A stretch of 64,000 bases of DNA from JAJTFA01 sp051715425. GTDB lineage: Bacteria > Bacteroidota > Bacteroidia > UKL13-3. The stretch lies in the NCBI GenBank assembly GCA_051715425.1, contig JBPXJS010000008.1:310001-374000 (forward strand), read 5' to 3'. The translations under genes were made by a program, and so were the position numbers. Of the stretch, positions 45,220 through 53,096 are shown piece after piece. The stretch's first letter is position 1. The number at the start of each line of letters is the position of its first letter. The notes beneath the pieces were generated by a model. It saw only the letters and a list, made by a program, of their open reading frames with translations, did no database searches and was not told the DNA's origin.

Positions 45220-46611
45220 GTGAATACATTAATTTATACCTCAGCGCTCGGATTATTTTGCATGATAGCAGAAGTGATGAACCTGCGCAAAATAATGATC
45301 CCTGCTATTTTACTTGGTTTGGCTGCCATCTTTTACGTAAACCTATCCGACTGGAATCATCAGGGCGATATTGTTGTTTATGGCATCAATATGAGCCATA
45401 TGGTAAAGGTTGATCATTTCTCTGTGGCATTTAGCGGGCTCAGCATTTTTCTGGCTGCTTTGATATTCCTGATGTCGCATGATTATTATAAAAACGAGCA
45501 ACACCACCTCAGCGATTATCTGTCTATCCTGCTCTTTATCCTTTGCGGTGCGCTCATTCTGTTTAACTTTAACAATATGGCCATGTTATTCCTCGGAATA
45601 GAAATTGTGTCCATATCGCTTTATATCATGGCCGGAAGCCGCAGGTTCGATGTGCGCTCCAATGAAGCCGGTTTCAAATACTTTTTAATGGGATCTTTTG
45701 CATCCGGATTTTTATTGCTAGGTATTGCCCTGGTTTATGGTTCAAGCGGATCGTTTACCATGGATCATATTTCTGCCTATGCCATGTCGGGCAATGTGAG
45801 TCCTTTATTTTATCTGGGTATGCTGCTCATGATGATGGCCATGATGTTTAAAGTGGCTGCTGTACCTTTTCACTTCTGGAGCCCTGATGTGTATGAGGGT
45901 GCACCCGTTCTCATTACTGCACTCATGTCGACCCTGGTGAAGATTGCTGTTTTTGCAGCTTTTTACAGGCTTATTCAGTTTTGTTTCCTTGGCACTTTCC
46001 AATATGCTGAAACCATTATGGTGGTGGTTACTGCCTCAACCATTATTTTGGGTAATCTTGTTGCACTCAGCCAAACCAATGTAAAACGCCTGTTGGCATA
46101 TTCAGGTATATCGCATGCAGGTTATATGTTAATGACATTAATGTGTGTTTATGGTAATTCCTCATCAGCCCTGTTTTTTTACGGCACCGGATATACCCTG
46201 GCAACACTTGGTACGTTTGCACTGGCTATTCCTGTATTTGCCGCTATGAGAAGTGAGAACGTAGAAGCGTTTAACGGCCTTGCCAAAAAGAATCCGCTGA
46301 TGGCAGCTTTACTTACCATGAGTATGTTATCACTTGCAGGTATTCCTCCTTTTGCAGGCTTTCTGGGTAAATATTATATTTTCTCAGAGGCAGTAAAAAA
46401 TGGCTATTTCACCTTAACCATTATTGCCATTATTAATTCCATGATTGGGGTTTACTACTATTTTAAAATTGTTTTAGCCATGTATACAAAACCTGCAGAC
46501 GAAAGGATGCCTGAGCCTCCGGTTACTTTCTGGATAGTTGGTGTATTATGCGTGGTTTTAGGCCTTGCTTTAGGTTTATATCCGGATGCACTGATGAATT
46601 TGCTGAACTGA
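45220..46611 (+). CDS. nuoN: NADH-quinone oxidoreductase subunit N
   Basis: A 463-residue proton-pumping membrane subunit, last gene of the operon. The start is a GTG at 45220 (MNTLIYTSALGLFC). Typical segments: AMLFLGIEIVSISLYIMAG, VPFHFWSPDVYEGAPVLITA, and RLLAYSGISHAGYMLMTLM, with LAGIPPFAGFLGKYYIF near the end. The 186 bp after it hold no clear terminator; a T-rich stretch (46645-46660) lacks a strong stem. Confidence 0.94.
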   Translation: MNTLIYTSALGLFCMIAEVMNLRKIMIPAILLGLAAIFYVNLSDWNHQGDIVVYGINMSHMVKVDHFSVAFSGLSIFLAALIFLMSHDYYKNEQHHLSDYLSILLFILCGALILFNFNNMAMLFLGIEIVSISLYIMAGSRRFDVRSNEAGFKYFLMGSFASGFLLLGIALVYGSSGSFTMDHISAYAMSGNVSPLFYLGMLLMMMAMMFKVAAVPFHFWSPDVYEGAPVLITALMSTLVKIAVFAAFYRLIQFCFLGTFQYAETIMVVVTASTIILGNLVALSQTNVKRLLAYSGISHAGYMLMTLMCVYGNSSSALFFYGTGYTLATLGTFALAIPVFAAMRSENVEAFNGLAKKNPLMAALLTMSMLSLAGIPPFAGFLGKYYIFSEAVKNGYFTLTIIAIINSMIGVYYYFKIVLAMYTKPADERMPEPPVTFWIVGVLCVVLGLALGLYPDALMNLLN

Positions 46612-46797
46612 TTTCTCAGGTATTTTTACTAAAAAATAGTTTATTTCTCTTTTTTTTATACCTTGATTTTGCATTACAGACTAAAAATCTGGTGTAGAAT
46701 AAGAAACATACCATCAGGTTAAATCTTTATGGTTCAATACGCACACCTTAGGAAGTATTGCCCCCTGAGAAATCCATGTTATGCATAAAACACCTGC

Positions 46798-47289
46798 ATG
46801 AAAAAAATACTCCTCCGGCTCTGTTTGTACATTATATTTATGCTGGCTGTTTTTCAGGAATGCCTGGCGCAGTCATCCATCTATCTGGATTGTGGTGAAG
46901 GTAGCAAGGAATACGAACTTCCGGTTTACGCCAAAATAGAAATATGGGACGAGAAAAAAATCTATTATTTTGAAACGATTATTGAGGCAGTTGGTAACGA
47001 TAGCATGTTATGTGCTGAATACCGAAACCGCACAAATACCAAAATAATTGCCATTAATCAGATCAGGAAAATCACTTTTCTTAAAAACCCGCCAAGTACT
47101 GGTTCTGGTCTTGCTATTCTTTTATTATCAGGAGCTGCCCTGCTTTCCATTCCGATTAGCGCGGTAAATCCAGTGTTTGGAGCTACAGTAATGTTGGGAG
47201 GGCTTAGTGCCTTTTTAATTGCAACACCTAAACACGGAGAACATACATTCTATTTGAAAAACTGTCAGATTACCCCTTCACCCGATTAA
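46798..47289 (+). CDS. Unknown exported protein with C-terminal hydrophobic hairpin
   Basis: I do not recognise a family. A 163-residue protein with signal peptide ending ECLAQ, a polar beta-like part of about 60 residues (IYLDCGEGSKEYELPVYAKI), a stretch INQIRKITFLKNPPSTGSG, then about 50 strongly hydrophobic residues (LAILLLSGAALLSIPISAV ... VMLGGLSAFLIA) that may form a membrane hairpin, and a short charged tail. It is first of four tightly spaced genes. The fourth gene (48433) has the same layout and a similar join between the two parts (IKQLAIPNPAYARGQ), so the two may be distant paralogues. Confidence 0.6.
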   Translation: MKKILLRLCLYIIFMLAVFQECLAQSSIYLDCGEGSKEYELPVYAKIEIWDEKKIYYFETIIEAVGNDSMLCAEYRNRTNTKIIAINQIRKITFLKNPPSTGSGLAILLLSGAALLSIPISAVNPVFGATVMLGGLSAFLIATPKHGEHTFYLKNCQITPSPD

Positions 47290-47299
47290 ATGAATACAA

Positions 47300-47767
47300 A
47301 TGGACACAAAAGAATTTTTAAATAAAATTTCCAGGTGGATGATACCCTGCTTATTTGTACTGGGGAGTTGCTGCTGGGGTGATGATGGCGGCTATGGATC
47401 CGGTAGTGAGCTAAAAAACCAAACTATATTGCGGATGGCTGATAGCACAGACACCCTATATCAAATCAGTTATCTGGAAGTGCCAACTGTTCTTAAACCT
47501 TTGAATGATTCAAGCTTTATCAACCTGTCTGAAAATACAAATACCACCTTATTTATAAGTAGAAAAAACAAAACAGATACATTAACACTCGCTTATACCA
47601 ACAAATACAGCTATTCTAATGGGCCATGCTCAGGCAGTAATGTTTACAGAGTGAGAAGTAACGTTCCTTATGTGGTACAACATACGCTCAATAAGGTAGT
47701 AATTAAAGATACCACCATTTATAACGGATATAATTATCTTAAACGATTAACCATCACTTTAAACTAA
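47300..47767 (+). CDS. Unknown lipoprotein
   Basis: A 155-residue protein with a lipoprotein-type signal: basic start MDTKEFLNKISRW, hydrophobic MIPCLFVLGSC and a second cysteine directly after. The mature part is Ser/Thr/Asn-rich with short beta strands (QTILRMADSTDTLYQISYLE ... VVIKDTTIYNGYNYL). No family recognised. It starts 10 bp after the first gene of the cluster and ends 3 bp before the third. Confidence 0.6.
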   Translation: MDTKEFLNKISRWMIPCLFVLGSCCWGDDGGYGSGSELKNQTILRMADSTDTLYQISYLEVPTVLKPLNDSSFINLSENTNTTLFISRKNKTDTLTLAYTNKYSYSNGPCSGSNVYRVRSNVPYVVQHTLNKVVIKDTTIYNGYNYLKRLTITLN

Positions 47768-47770
47768 CAA

Positions 47771-48433
47771 ATGAAAGCTGCCATTATCTTCATTCTTTTC
47801 GCATTGCTTTTGCCTGAAGCCGTTTACTCCCAATATCGTTCTGAGGGTAAAACCATGCAAATGGGCGGACTGCAGTTAAAGACCTTTGACCTTGCTCCGG
47901 TGGAACTGGCCTATGCCGGTTTTACAAAATATCTGGTATGGATGGTAAGAGGCGGTATCGGCATAGATGGTTATGGGAGCTTCTCCAGTAACAACAGATC
48001 TAATAATGTAAATAATAAGGCTTTTACCATGACTTGTGATTTTACTTCGGTGCATATAAGGCCCGGTGTAGGAATTCGTTTAATCAACAATCGCAAAGCC
48101 ACCTCATGCCTTCTCTTTAATTATCCCATGGGATGGAATTTTTACACCCTGATCATAAAATCAGAGGACAGCCTGCTTGGAACTTATGAAAAAACGCAAA
48201 CCAGCACCAAATTACAGTCGGCCATAGAGTTTGAATATTATTCCAGCTTTCACTTGATAGGTGCATTTTCAATTACCTCTGGTTTGGCACTTGGTTTTAA
48301 ACAATCACAAAAAAACCCCTTTATCAATGAATACCCGGGCATTTCAGGCATGTTTAATTATACCCCCGGAATAGGATTTGGAGACTATAAATATTTTAAT
48401 ATGAGTATAGGAATGTCCTATTTATTTAACTGA
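47771..48433 (+). CDS. Unknown secreted protein, possible small beta barrel
   Basis: A 220-residue protein with signal peptide ending VYSQ. Alternating strands rich in Tyr, Phe and Gly run through the mature part (KYLVWMVRGGIGIDGYGSFS, VHIRPGVGIRLI, YNYTPG-like segments), and the chain ends SIGMSYLFN, a barrel-like last strand. It is probably an outer membrane protein; no family recognised. Its stop codon overlaps the ATG of the next gene by one base, so the two are coupled. Confidence 0.6.
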   Translation: MKAAIIFILFALLLPEAVYSQYRSEGKTMQMGGLQLKTFDLAPVELAYAGFTKYLVWMVRGGIGIDGYGSFSSNNRSNNVNNKAFTMTCDFTSVHIRPGVGIRLINNRKATSCLLFNYPMGWNFYTLIIKSEDSLLGTYEKTQTSTKLQSAIEFEYYSSFHLIGAFSITSGLALGFKQSQKNPFINEYPGISGMFNYTPGIGFGDYKYFNMSIGMSYLFN

Positions 48434-48978
48434 TGAAAAGTGTTTTTACCCTTTTGGTATTTCTGCTTCTTTCGCCATACGCCATGGCTCAATATAACTA
48501 TGTTCAATTACGAAATTTTGAAACCAACGAACTGGTAGATATTCCATTAGGCACTTCATGCGTATTAACCTTTTATGCTCCGGTGAAAGAACAATACCTT
48601 GCACTAACTGATGCCTTGCAGGATACCCTGGTATTTGAAGACAGTATTTTTATTGCCTTGAGTTCAATAAAACAACTGGCCATACCAAATCCTGCTTATG
48701 CAAGGGGGCAATTGATTTATGCATTGACAGCGGTATTAATAGTACCGCTAAGTTATGCATCAATAAAGTCTGACAACAACCTGCAAACTTTCCTTTTGGT
48801 TGGAATTGTTACAGGGTTGGTTCCCGCTGCTATAATTACCTATCTTTCCGTTCAGGGAAGAGCAGCCAAAGGTGGAAATACCATTCTTCCATGTGAACGA
48901 TTTGTAATCAGAACCCTGGTAAAAGACAATAAAAATATAAACCTCAACAAACGTAAAAAATATTTCGATCGTAACTAA
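48433..48978 (+). CDS. Unknown exported protein with C-terminal membrane segments
   Basis: A 181-residue protein with signal peptide MKSVFTLLVFLLLSPYAMAQ. Residues 21-90 are polar (YVQLRNFETNELVDIPLGTS), then IKQLAIPNPAYARGQ leads into two hydrophobic stretches (LIYALTAVLIVPLSYASI, LLVGIVTGLVPAAIITYLSV) and a basic tail. The layout mirrors the first gene of the cluster (46798). No family recognised. It is last in the four-gene run; the Crp-like gene converges 5 bp further on. Confidence 0.6.
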   Translation: MKSVFTLLVFLLLSPYAMAQYNYVQLRNFETNELVDIPLGTSCVLTFYAPVKEQYLALTDALQDTLVFEDSIFIALSSIKQLAIPNPAYARGQLIYALTAVLIVPLSYASIKSDNNLQTFLLVGIVTGLVPAAIITYLSVQGRAAKGGNTILPCERFVIRTLVKDNKNINLNKRKKYFDRN

Positions 48979-48983
48979 ATGAG

Positions 48984-49556
48984 TCAGATCTTCACCTTAT
49001 TCATCAGCTTACTAAAGTTGGTGGCATCCATACCCAGGTAATTGGCCAGGTATTTATGAGGCACCAACTGCAAAATATGCGGACTCCTTTTTAATAAATT
49101 CCTGAACCGTTCTTCTGCGCTGAAACACTGCAGTTCTGCCAGTCTTTCTAATACACCGGATGTAGCCTGAGTAATACCTTTTCTTACCATGATTTCAATA
49201 CCCCTGTGCTCCTCCATTAATAATTTCAGGTCGTTTACATGCATTCTCAAAAAGGTGGATGGCGTTAGCGACTCATAATCATATTTTGAGGGCAACTCCA
49301 GCATTAGCGAATCCAATACCCCCCCAAATGAAGGCGGATAGGTAAATACCAATGTGGCTTCCCGGTTTTCTTCGTCCAGGTAAAACACACGCTGAATTCC
49401 TTCTTCCACAAAATAGAGGTATTTCTCCTTTTCTCCAGATGAGGTGATGATCTCCTTACGCTTGCAGGAAAAGGGCTTAAAAGCTGAGGAAAAGCGCTCC
49501 CATTCGACTTCAGATAATGGATGAATAAGTTGAGTGAGGGCTTTTAACTGGTGCAT
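48984..49556 (-). CDS. Crp/Fnr-family transcriptional regulator
   Basis: A 190-residue cytoplasmic regulator. Residues about 20-130 form the cyclic-nucleotide-binding beta roll (CKRKEIITSSGEKEKYLYFVEEG), but the phosphate-binding RxS motif of true cAMP receptors is not visible. Residues about 130-190 are the winged helix (AEERFRNLLKRSPHILQLVP, HKYLANYLGMDATNFSKLMN). This short form is common in Bacteroidota and usually has unknown effectors. It converges with the four-gene cluster. Confidence 0.83.
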   Translation of the reverse strand: MHQLKALTQLIHPLSEVEWERFSSAFKPFSCKRKEIITSSGEKEKYLYFVEEGIQRVFYLDEENREATLVFTYPPSFGGVLDSLMLELPSKYDYESLTPSTFLRMHVNDLKLLMEEHRGIEIMVRKGITQATSGVLERLAELQCFSAEERFRNLLKRSPHILQLVPHKYLANYLGMDATNFSKLMNKVKI

Positions 49557-49621
49557 ATGCGAATTTAATACAAGTTTGCAGCAATTTAGAGGCTATCCAC
49601 TATAATAAACTTTACAAAATA

Positions 49622-49706
49622 ACAGTTCTCTGGCCTTCTTTTAAAAATTCAGACATGTACCGATTTTAATACGGTACAATTTAAACAATATTTGTGCTTG
49701 TGTAAC
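49622..49706. mobile_element. Old remnant of the RAYT element
   Basis: This 85-bp stretch upstream of the Crp-like gene matches the start region of the RAYT gene and its upstream DNA at 52945-53030. Shared runs include ATTCAGACATGTACCG, TTTTAATACGGTACAAT (one or two changes) and ATATTTGTG. Identity is lower than for the copy at 51318, and the terminal hairpin is absent, so it is an older fragment. Confidence 0.6.
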
Positions 49707-49789
49707 TTTCTCATGTATTATCGGTTCGTTGTTTTATTCTTAATAGAATGACGACTGTATGAGCTTCGTAATTTTATTCCTTAAATCTG

Positions 49790-50203
49790 TCAACCGATTA
49801 TTCCTTTATTACTTTCATTGGGTTCAATTAAGTCCCACATATTGCCATACAGATCTTCAAATACCGCAACTGTTCCGTATGCAAAGGTTTCCGGAGGTCT
49901 TACAAAGTTTATTTGTCTTTCTATCATTTTATTATAATCTCTCCAAAAATCATCCGTAAAGAGAAAGAATCCAACTCGTCCGCCTGTTTGATTTCCAATC
50001 CTACTTGTCTGCCTTTCGTTAGCTGCTTTGGCAAGTAATAAGGAGCATTCTTTTGCTCCTTTGGGTGCTATCACTACCCACCTCTTTTCTTCACTTAGCC
50101 TGGTGTCTTCAAGTACTTGAAAGTCGAGCTCTTGGGTATAGAATTCTATTGCGTTATCATAGTTATCAACTATTAAGGCAATATGTGCTATTCTTTGATA
50201 CAT
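49790..50203 (-). CDS. VOC-family (glyoxalase/bleomycin resistance-like) protein
   Basis: A 137-residue protein with the paired beta-alpha-beta-beta-beta units of the vicinal oxygen chelate fold: RIAHIALIVDNYDNAIEFYTQ with a metal-type His at the start, and later GTVAVFEDLYGNMWDLIEP with the second-module glutamate. It could be an isomerase, dioxygenase or binding protein; the substrate is unknown. No signal peptide. It is a single gene in the accessory region. Confidence 0.85.
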   Translation of the reverse strand: MYQRIAHIALIVDNYDNAIEFYTQELDFQVLEDTRLSEEKRWVVIAPKGAKECSLLLAKAANERQTSRIGNQTGGRVGFFLFTDDFWRDYNKMIERQINFVRPPETFAYGTVAVFEDLYGNMWDLIEPNESNKGIIG

Positions 50204-50305
50204 TTATTTAGTTTTACTTTGATCGATTTGTTATTGTCCACTGATTTGGAGAAATAAAACTGCGGGACAAGGGAGAACAGGCATAATTACCGCTGGCAAC
50301 AGTAT

Positions 50306-51253
50306 TCATTTTCTCAGGTATTTAACCGATTCAATATATTCAAAATCCGGAGAGTCCATAAAAAACTGCCTTAACTGCCAAACGTGCCCTGAGCCATAAA
50401 TAAGCAACAATCTTTCTTCTTTGTTAAAATCTGTGAAATCATAGGCATTGGCAAATATTCTCAAGTTCCTTCTATACCAATTCGCCACACCATCCGCGCC
50501 TAAATAATTATCTCCTGCTCCTTCCAATACCAAATCAGTTAAATATGCCTGATGGTCTTTTAACCTGTTTTTAGGGTTGTTGAGCATAGCCAAATGTTCA
50601 GTGAGTGTTTGTACCGTTTTTAAGGAGTCATTCCATTCGTAAAACGATTGAAAATCATAACGTGTACTTTTTTCATACTGCCCTTTTGATTTTAAATAAG
50701 CCTCCGCGTCATACTTGTCCCAGTCTAGTTTCACTCCAAACCATTCGGCAGATGCATCCGAGCAGTATATCCTTTTGTGTCCCAATTTTTTTGCAAGTTT
50801 GAAACCAAGTTGATACACTTCATTGCTTTTATCATCTATGCTAAATGTTCCCATGAGATAATTTAGATAACGTTCATTAGCAATACTATCGTCTTTCATT
50901 CTGTCCCATTCCACCAGGATTTTAGTGGGTTTATATTCGGCAATTTGATTTAGGAGTATTTCCAGTTCTTCCTGTCTTTTTCTTTCAAGTATATTGAAAG
51001 GGTATTTAGGCTTATAAGTATCCAATCCGGGATTCTGAAAATGAAATACACCTAAAACCATCACTTTTGCCTTATGTTTTCCGATGAACACGTCCGGGTT
51101 GGAAATTGGATTGGCCTTTTGTTCAAGGTTTTCTTTCTGTTCAGTCTGATCATTTTGCATATGGCAGGAAGTCAAAAATGCCATAATGATCATTCCAAAA
51201 ATGACTTTTCTGACTTGAATGAGATTCCTATAATGGTAAAATGTTTTGTTCAT
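50306..51253 (-). CDS. DUF5694 lipoprotein
   Basis: A 315-residue protein with a lipoprotein-like N-terminus (VIFGMIIMAFLTSCHMQ), followed by a charged linker. The main domain opens KAKVMVLGVFHFQNPG and continues TKILVEWDRM and IYCSDASAEWFG, then YGSGHVWQLRQFF near the end. This matches the DUF5694 family, related in shape to TraB/GumN-like domains with a conserved GxxHF at the front and GSGH at the back. Activity is unknown, perhaps hydrolytic. A RAYT-derived element lies 32 bp upstream of its start. Confidence 0.75.
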   Translation of the reverse strand: MNKTFYHYRNLIQVRKVIFGMIIMAFLTSCHMQNDQTEQKENLEQKANPISNPDVFIGKHKAKVMVLGVFHFQNPGLDTYKPKYPFNILERKRQEELEILLNQIAEYKPTKILVEWDRMKDDSIANERYLNYLMGTFSIDDKSNEVYQLGFKLAKKLGHKRIYCSDASAEWFGVKLDWDKYDAEAYLKSKGQYEKSTRYDFQSFYEWNDSLKTVQTLTEHLAMLNNPKNRLKDHQAYLTDLVLEGAGDNYLGADGVANWYRRNLRIFANAYDFTDFNKEERLLLIYGSGHVWQLRQFFMDSPDFEYIESVKYLRK

Positions 51254-51284
51254 TGTTGCTGTTTTATATTGTTGTCAACCCCTG

Positions 51285-51439
51285 GTTCTCGCGCTTTGAT
51301 TATGCCTGAATAGTTAAAGCATTTCTCTAGCTCTATTTTAGAAATTCAGACATGTACCGGTTTTAATACAATACAATTTAAGCAAAATTTTTGTGGCTTG
51401 TATTACTATCCCACTCACGCATTACAAATGCGCGAGAAC
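51285..51439. mobile_element. REPIN-like internal-deletion derivative of the RAYT element
   Basis: About 155 bp. Left end (51285-51309) is a degenerate copy of the hairpin at 52405-52431, starting GTTCTCGCGC. From 51318 it matches the first about 12 codons of the RAYT gene in reverse plus its upstream DNA (52944-53039) at over 90 percent by eye. Right end (51414-51436) is an intact hairpin with arms CTCACGCATT and AATGCGCGAG around ACA, identical to that at 53040-53062. The transposase body is missing, so this is a non-autonomous relative. Confidence 0.75.
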
Positions 51440-51458
51440 GGGGAACTGAATTCTTACT

Positions 51459-51833
51459 TCATGGCTTCCTTTGTATTTGAACAAAAGATTCCAAATTATT
51501 CTTATTCAGCTCAGCTACTAGCAAAGATTCAATATCTACATAGTTGTGCATTTCGTAAAATTCATTAAACAATAAGTGTCGTATGGTAACTTTTTTAACT
51601 TTAATCAAAATCCCATTAATGACAAGATTCACATTCAAAATCATAACAACTTTGTCTTGCTTCATCTTTCGTGCAATTGTAGAATATGAAAGAATCTTTT
51701 TGCCATTTAACTGATTGTATGCTTTTTTAAGATTAGTAAAATAGCCAATAAAAATGCGAGTACGTAGGTGTTTATCATCGCTGAATTGTTTAAAATCATA
51801 TTGAATTGCAGATATTACATACATACTTTTCAT
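51459..51833 (-). CDS. Hypothetical protein
   Basis: A 124-residue protein when started at the ATG at 51833 (MKSMYVISAIQYDFKQF); a longer frame reaches 51890 but adds a hydrophobic, poorly supported stretch. It is AT-rich and lysine/asparagine-rich, with no signal peptide in the short form and no motif I recognise. Middle segment: IFIGYFTNLKKAYNQLNGKK; C-terminus FYEMHNYVDIESLLVAEL. It looks like a real but orphan accessory gene, 19 bp from the REPIN-like element. Confidence 0.45.
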   Translation of the reverse strand: MKSMYVISAIQYDFKQFSDDKHLRTRIFIGYFTNLKKAYNQLNGKKILSYSTIARKMKQDKVVMILNVNLVINGILIKVKKVTIRHLLFNEFYEMHNYVDIESLLVAELNKNNLESFVQIQRKP

Positions 51834-52014
51834 CTTAACACATCTAGGGGTTAAAAATATATTCACACAAAATAAGAATATACTTAACATTATCTCATAA
51901 ACAATATCAATAATCTATACCTAACAATAGGTTCCTTTTATTTATATGCGAATATATGAGTTATATTATTAAACCATGTGAATAATCTATTAATTTAGAG
52001 AATAATTCATGTTT

Positions 52015-52022
52015 TAACTTTG
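52015..52022 (+). promoter_or_regulatory. -7 box (TAACTTTG) for the small ORF at 52045
   Basis: TAACTTTG fits TAnnTTTG and ends 22 bp before the ATG at 52045. TTTAG at 51994 is a weak match at the -33 distance. Confidence 0.5.
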
Positions 52023-52044
52023 TGCGTAATAGATTCTGTTAAAA

Positions 52045-52344
52045 ATGTACGATCTAATGAAGTTGTCTGGAGCAGCTGGAATTGCTCCACTATTAAAAAA
52101 TGAAAAGTTGGTTGTTTATCTGGATTTTGATTCAACCAAGAATGGCTTTGAGACTTTGGAGTACTTGATTATGAAAATCAAGAGGCTCGACAATATGGGT
52201 TATTCTAAAAGTCAAATATTGAATATTATTATTGAAGGGGATAACCTTCAGCAATGTTTTTTAAACAAAACACACTACTGCTTGCTTATTAATTTTATCA
52301 AAGAAAATATAGCTACGATTTGTTCTTCTAATAAGAATTCATAA
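52045..52344 (+). CDS. Hypothetical protein
   Basis: A 99-residue cytoplasmic protein, MYDLMKLSGAAGIAPLLKNE, with LVVYLDFDSTKNGFETLEYL in the middle and a helical C-terminus (LLINFIKENIATICSS). No family recognised. A good -7 box lies upstream, which supports it as a gene. It sits between two RAYT-derived elements and may be cargo acquired in the same spot. Confidence 0.5.
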   Translation: MYDLMKLSGAAGIAPLLKNEKLVVYLDFDSTKNGFETLEYLIMKIKRLDNMGYSKSQILNIIIEGDNLQQCFLNKTHYCLLINFIKENIATICSSNKNS

Positions 52345-52404
52345 TAAAAAAATTGTAATAAGGCTGTTATGAATGACTGCATCATAGGCTGGTGATTTCT
52401 GCAC

Positions 52405-53065
52405 GTTCTCGCGCATTTGTAATGCGTGAGTCACAAGCTATATTTTTACCTCCAAGGTAATATTTTCACCGGACTTTCCTCGCATGCTGAACTGTACCTG
52501 TAATGTTCCGGCTTGCTTACTAATCCCATCTCAACCGGATTCATATATATGTACGTTTCCTTTTGAATGATGAACTTGTCCGAATATAATTCAACCGGAT
52601 GATTAGTTTCTTCCCAAAACTGAAAATTGGTGTGCCGTTTACTCTCCTTACCTGCCTTATAAAAATGGGCTATAAACAACTTACGTTTGCTTTCTCCTGG
52701 ATTTTCCTCTATGGCCTTCACAATGGCTTTAGCTGTATGCTTTTTCATATCACGAAGTATTTCACCAAGATTACCCTCTTTTGCTGCCGCTATCATATGT
52801 ACGTGACTTGGCATGATTACATATGCGTATAGTTCAAGTCCTTTGTGCTTTTGACAATACCTGATACTATCTATTAAGATATTTGCATATTCTTCTCTAA
52901 GAAATACATCAAGCCAATCCACTACTGTAAATGTAACAAAATAGCATTTCTCTGGCTCTATTTTAAGAAATTCCGACATGTACCGGTTTTAATACAGCAC
53001 AATTTAAGCAAAATATTTGTGGCTTGTATTACTATCCCACTCACGCATTACAAATGCGCGAGAAC
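52405..53065. mobile_element. RAYT element with inverted hairpin ends
   Basis: About 660 bp. Both ends carry the same 27-bp sequence in opposite orientation: ACTCACGCATTACAAATG and on at the right (53039-53065), and its exact reverse complement at the left (52405-52431). Each folds into a REP-type hairpin with arms CTCACGCATT and AATGCGCGAG, a three-base loop ACA and one A/C mismatch. The RAYT transposase gene lies between them. This is the expected layout of an autonomous REP/RAYT unit. Confidence 0.85.
52446..52979 (-). CDS. REP-associated tyrosine transposase (RAYT, Y1 HUH family)
   Basis: A 177-residue single-strand transposase of the IS200/Y1 superfamily. The HUH metal motif is H59-V-H61 in VIMPSHVHMI and the catalytic tyrosine is Y143 in TYIYMNPVEMGLV. 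The N-terminus CYFVTFTVVDWLDVFLREE is typical of RAYTs in Bacteroidota. RAYTs cut and mobilise REP hairpins, and such hairpins flank this gene at both ends. No disruption is seen, so it may be active. Its first codons are also found as fragments at 51318 and 49622, evidence of past copies. Confidence 0.9.
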   Translation of the reverse strand: MSEFLKIEPEKCYFVTFTVVDWLDVFLREEYANILIDSIRYCQKHKGLELYAYVIMPSHVHMIAAAKEGNLGEILRDMKKHTAKAIVKAIEENPGESKRKLFIAHFYKAGKESKRHTNFQFWEETNHPVELYSDKFIIQKETYIYMNPVEMGLVSKPEHYRYSSACEESPVKILPWR

Positions 53066-53096
53066 TGGGGAAACGCTAGCTGTTAGTGCCAGTATC

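Noticed and set aside
46612..46797. Terminator at the end of the nuo operon
   Set aside because: The T-rich stretch has only a 4-bp stem (ACTA/TAGT), too weak to call.
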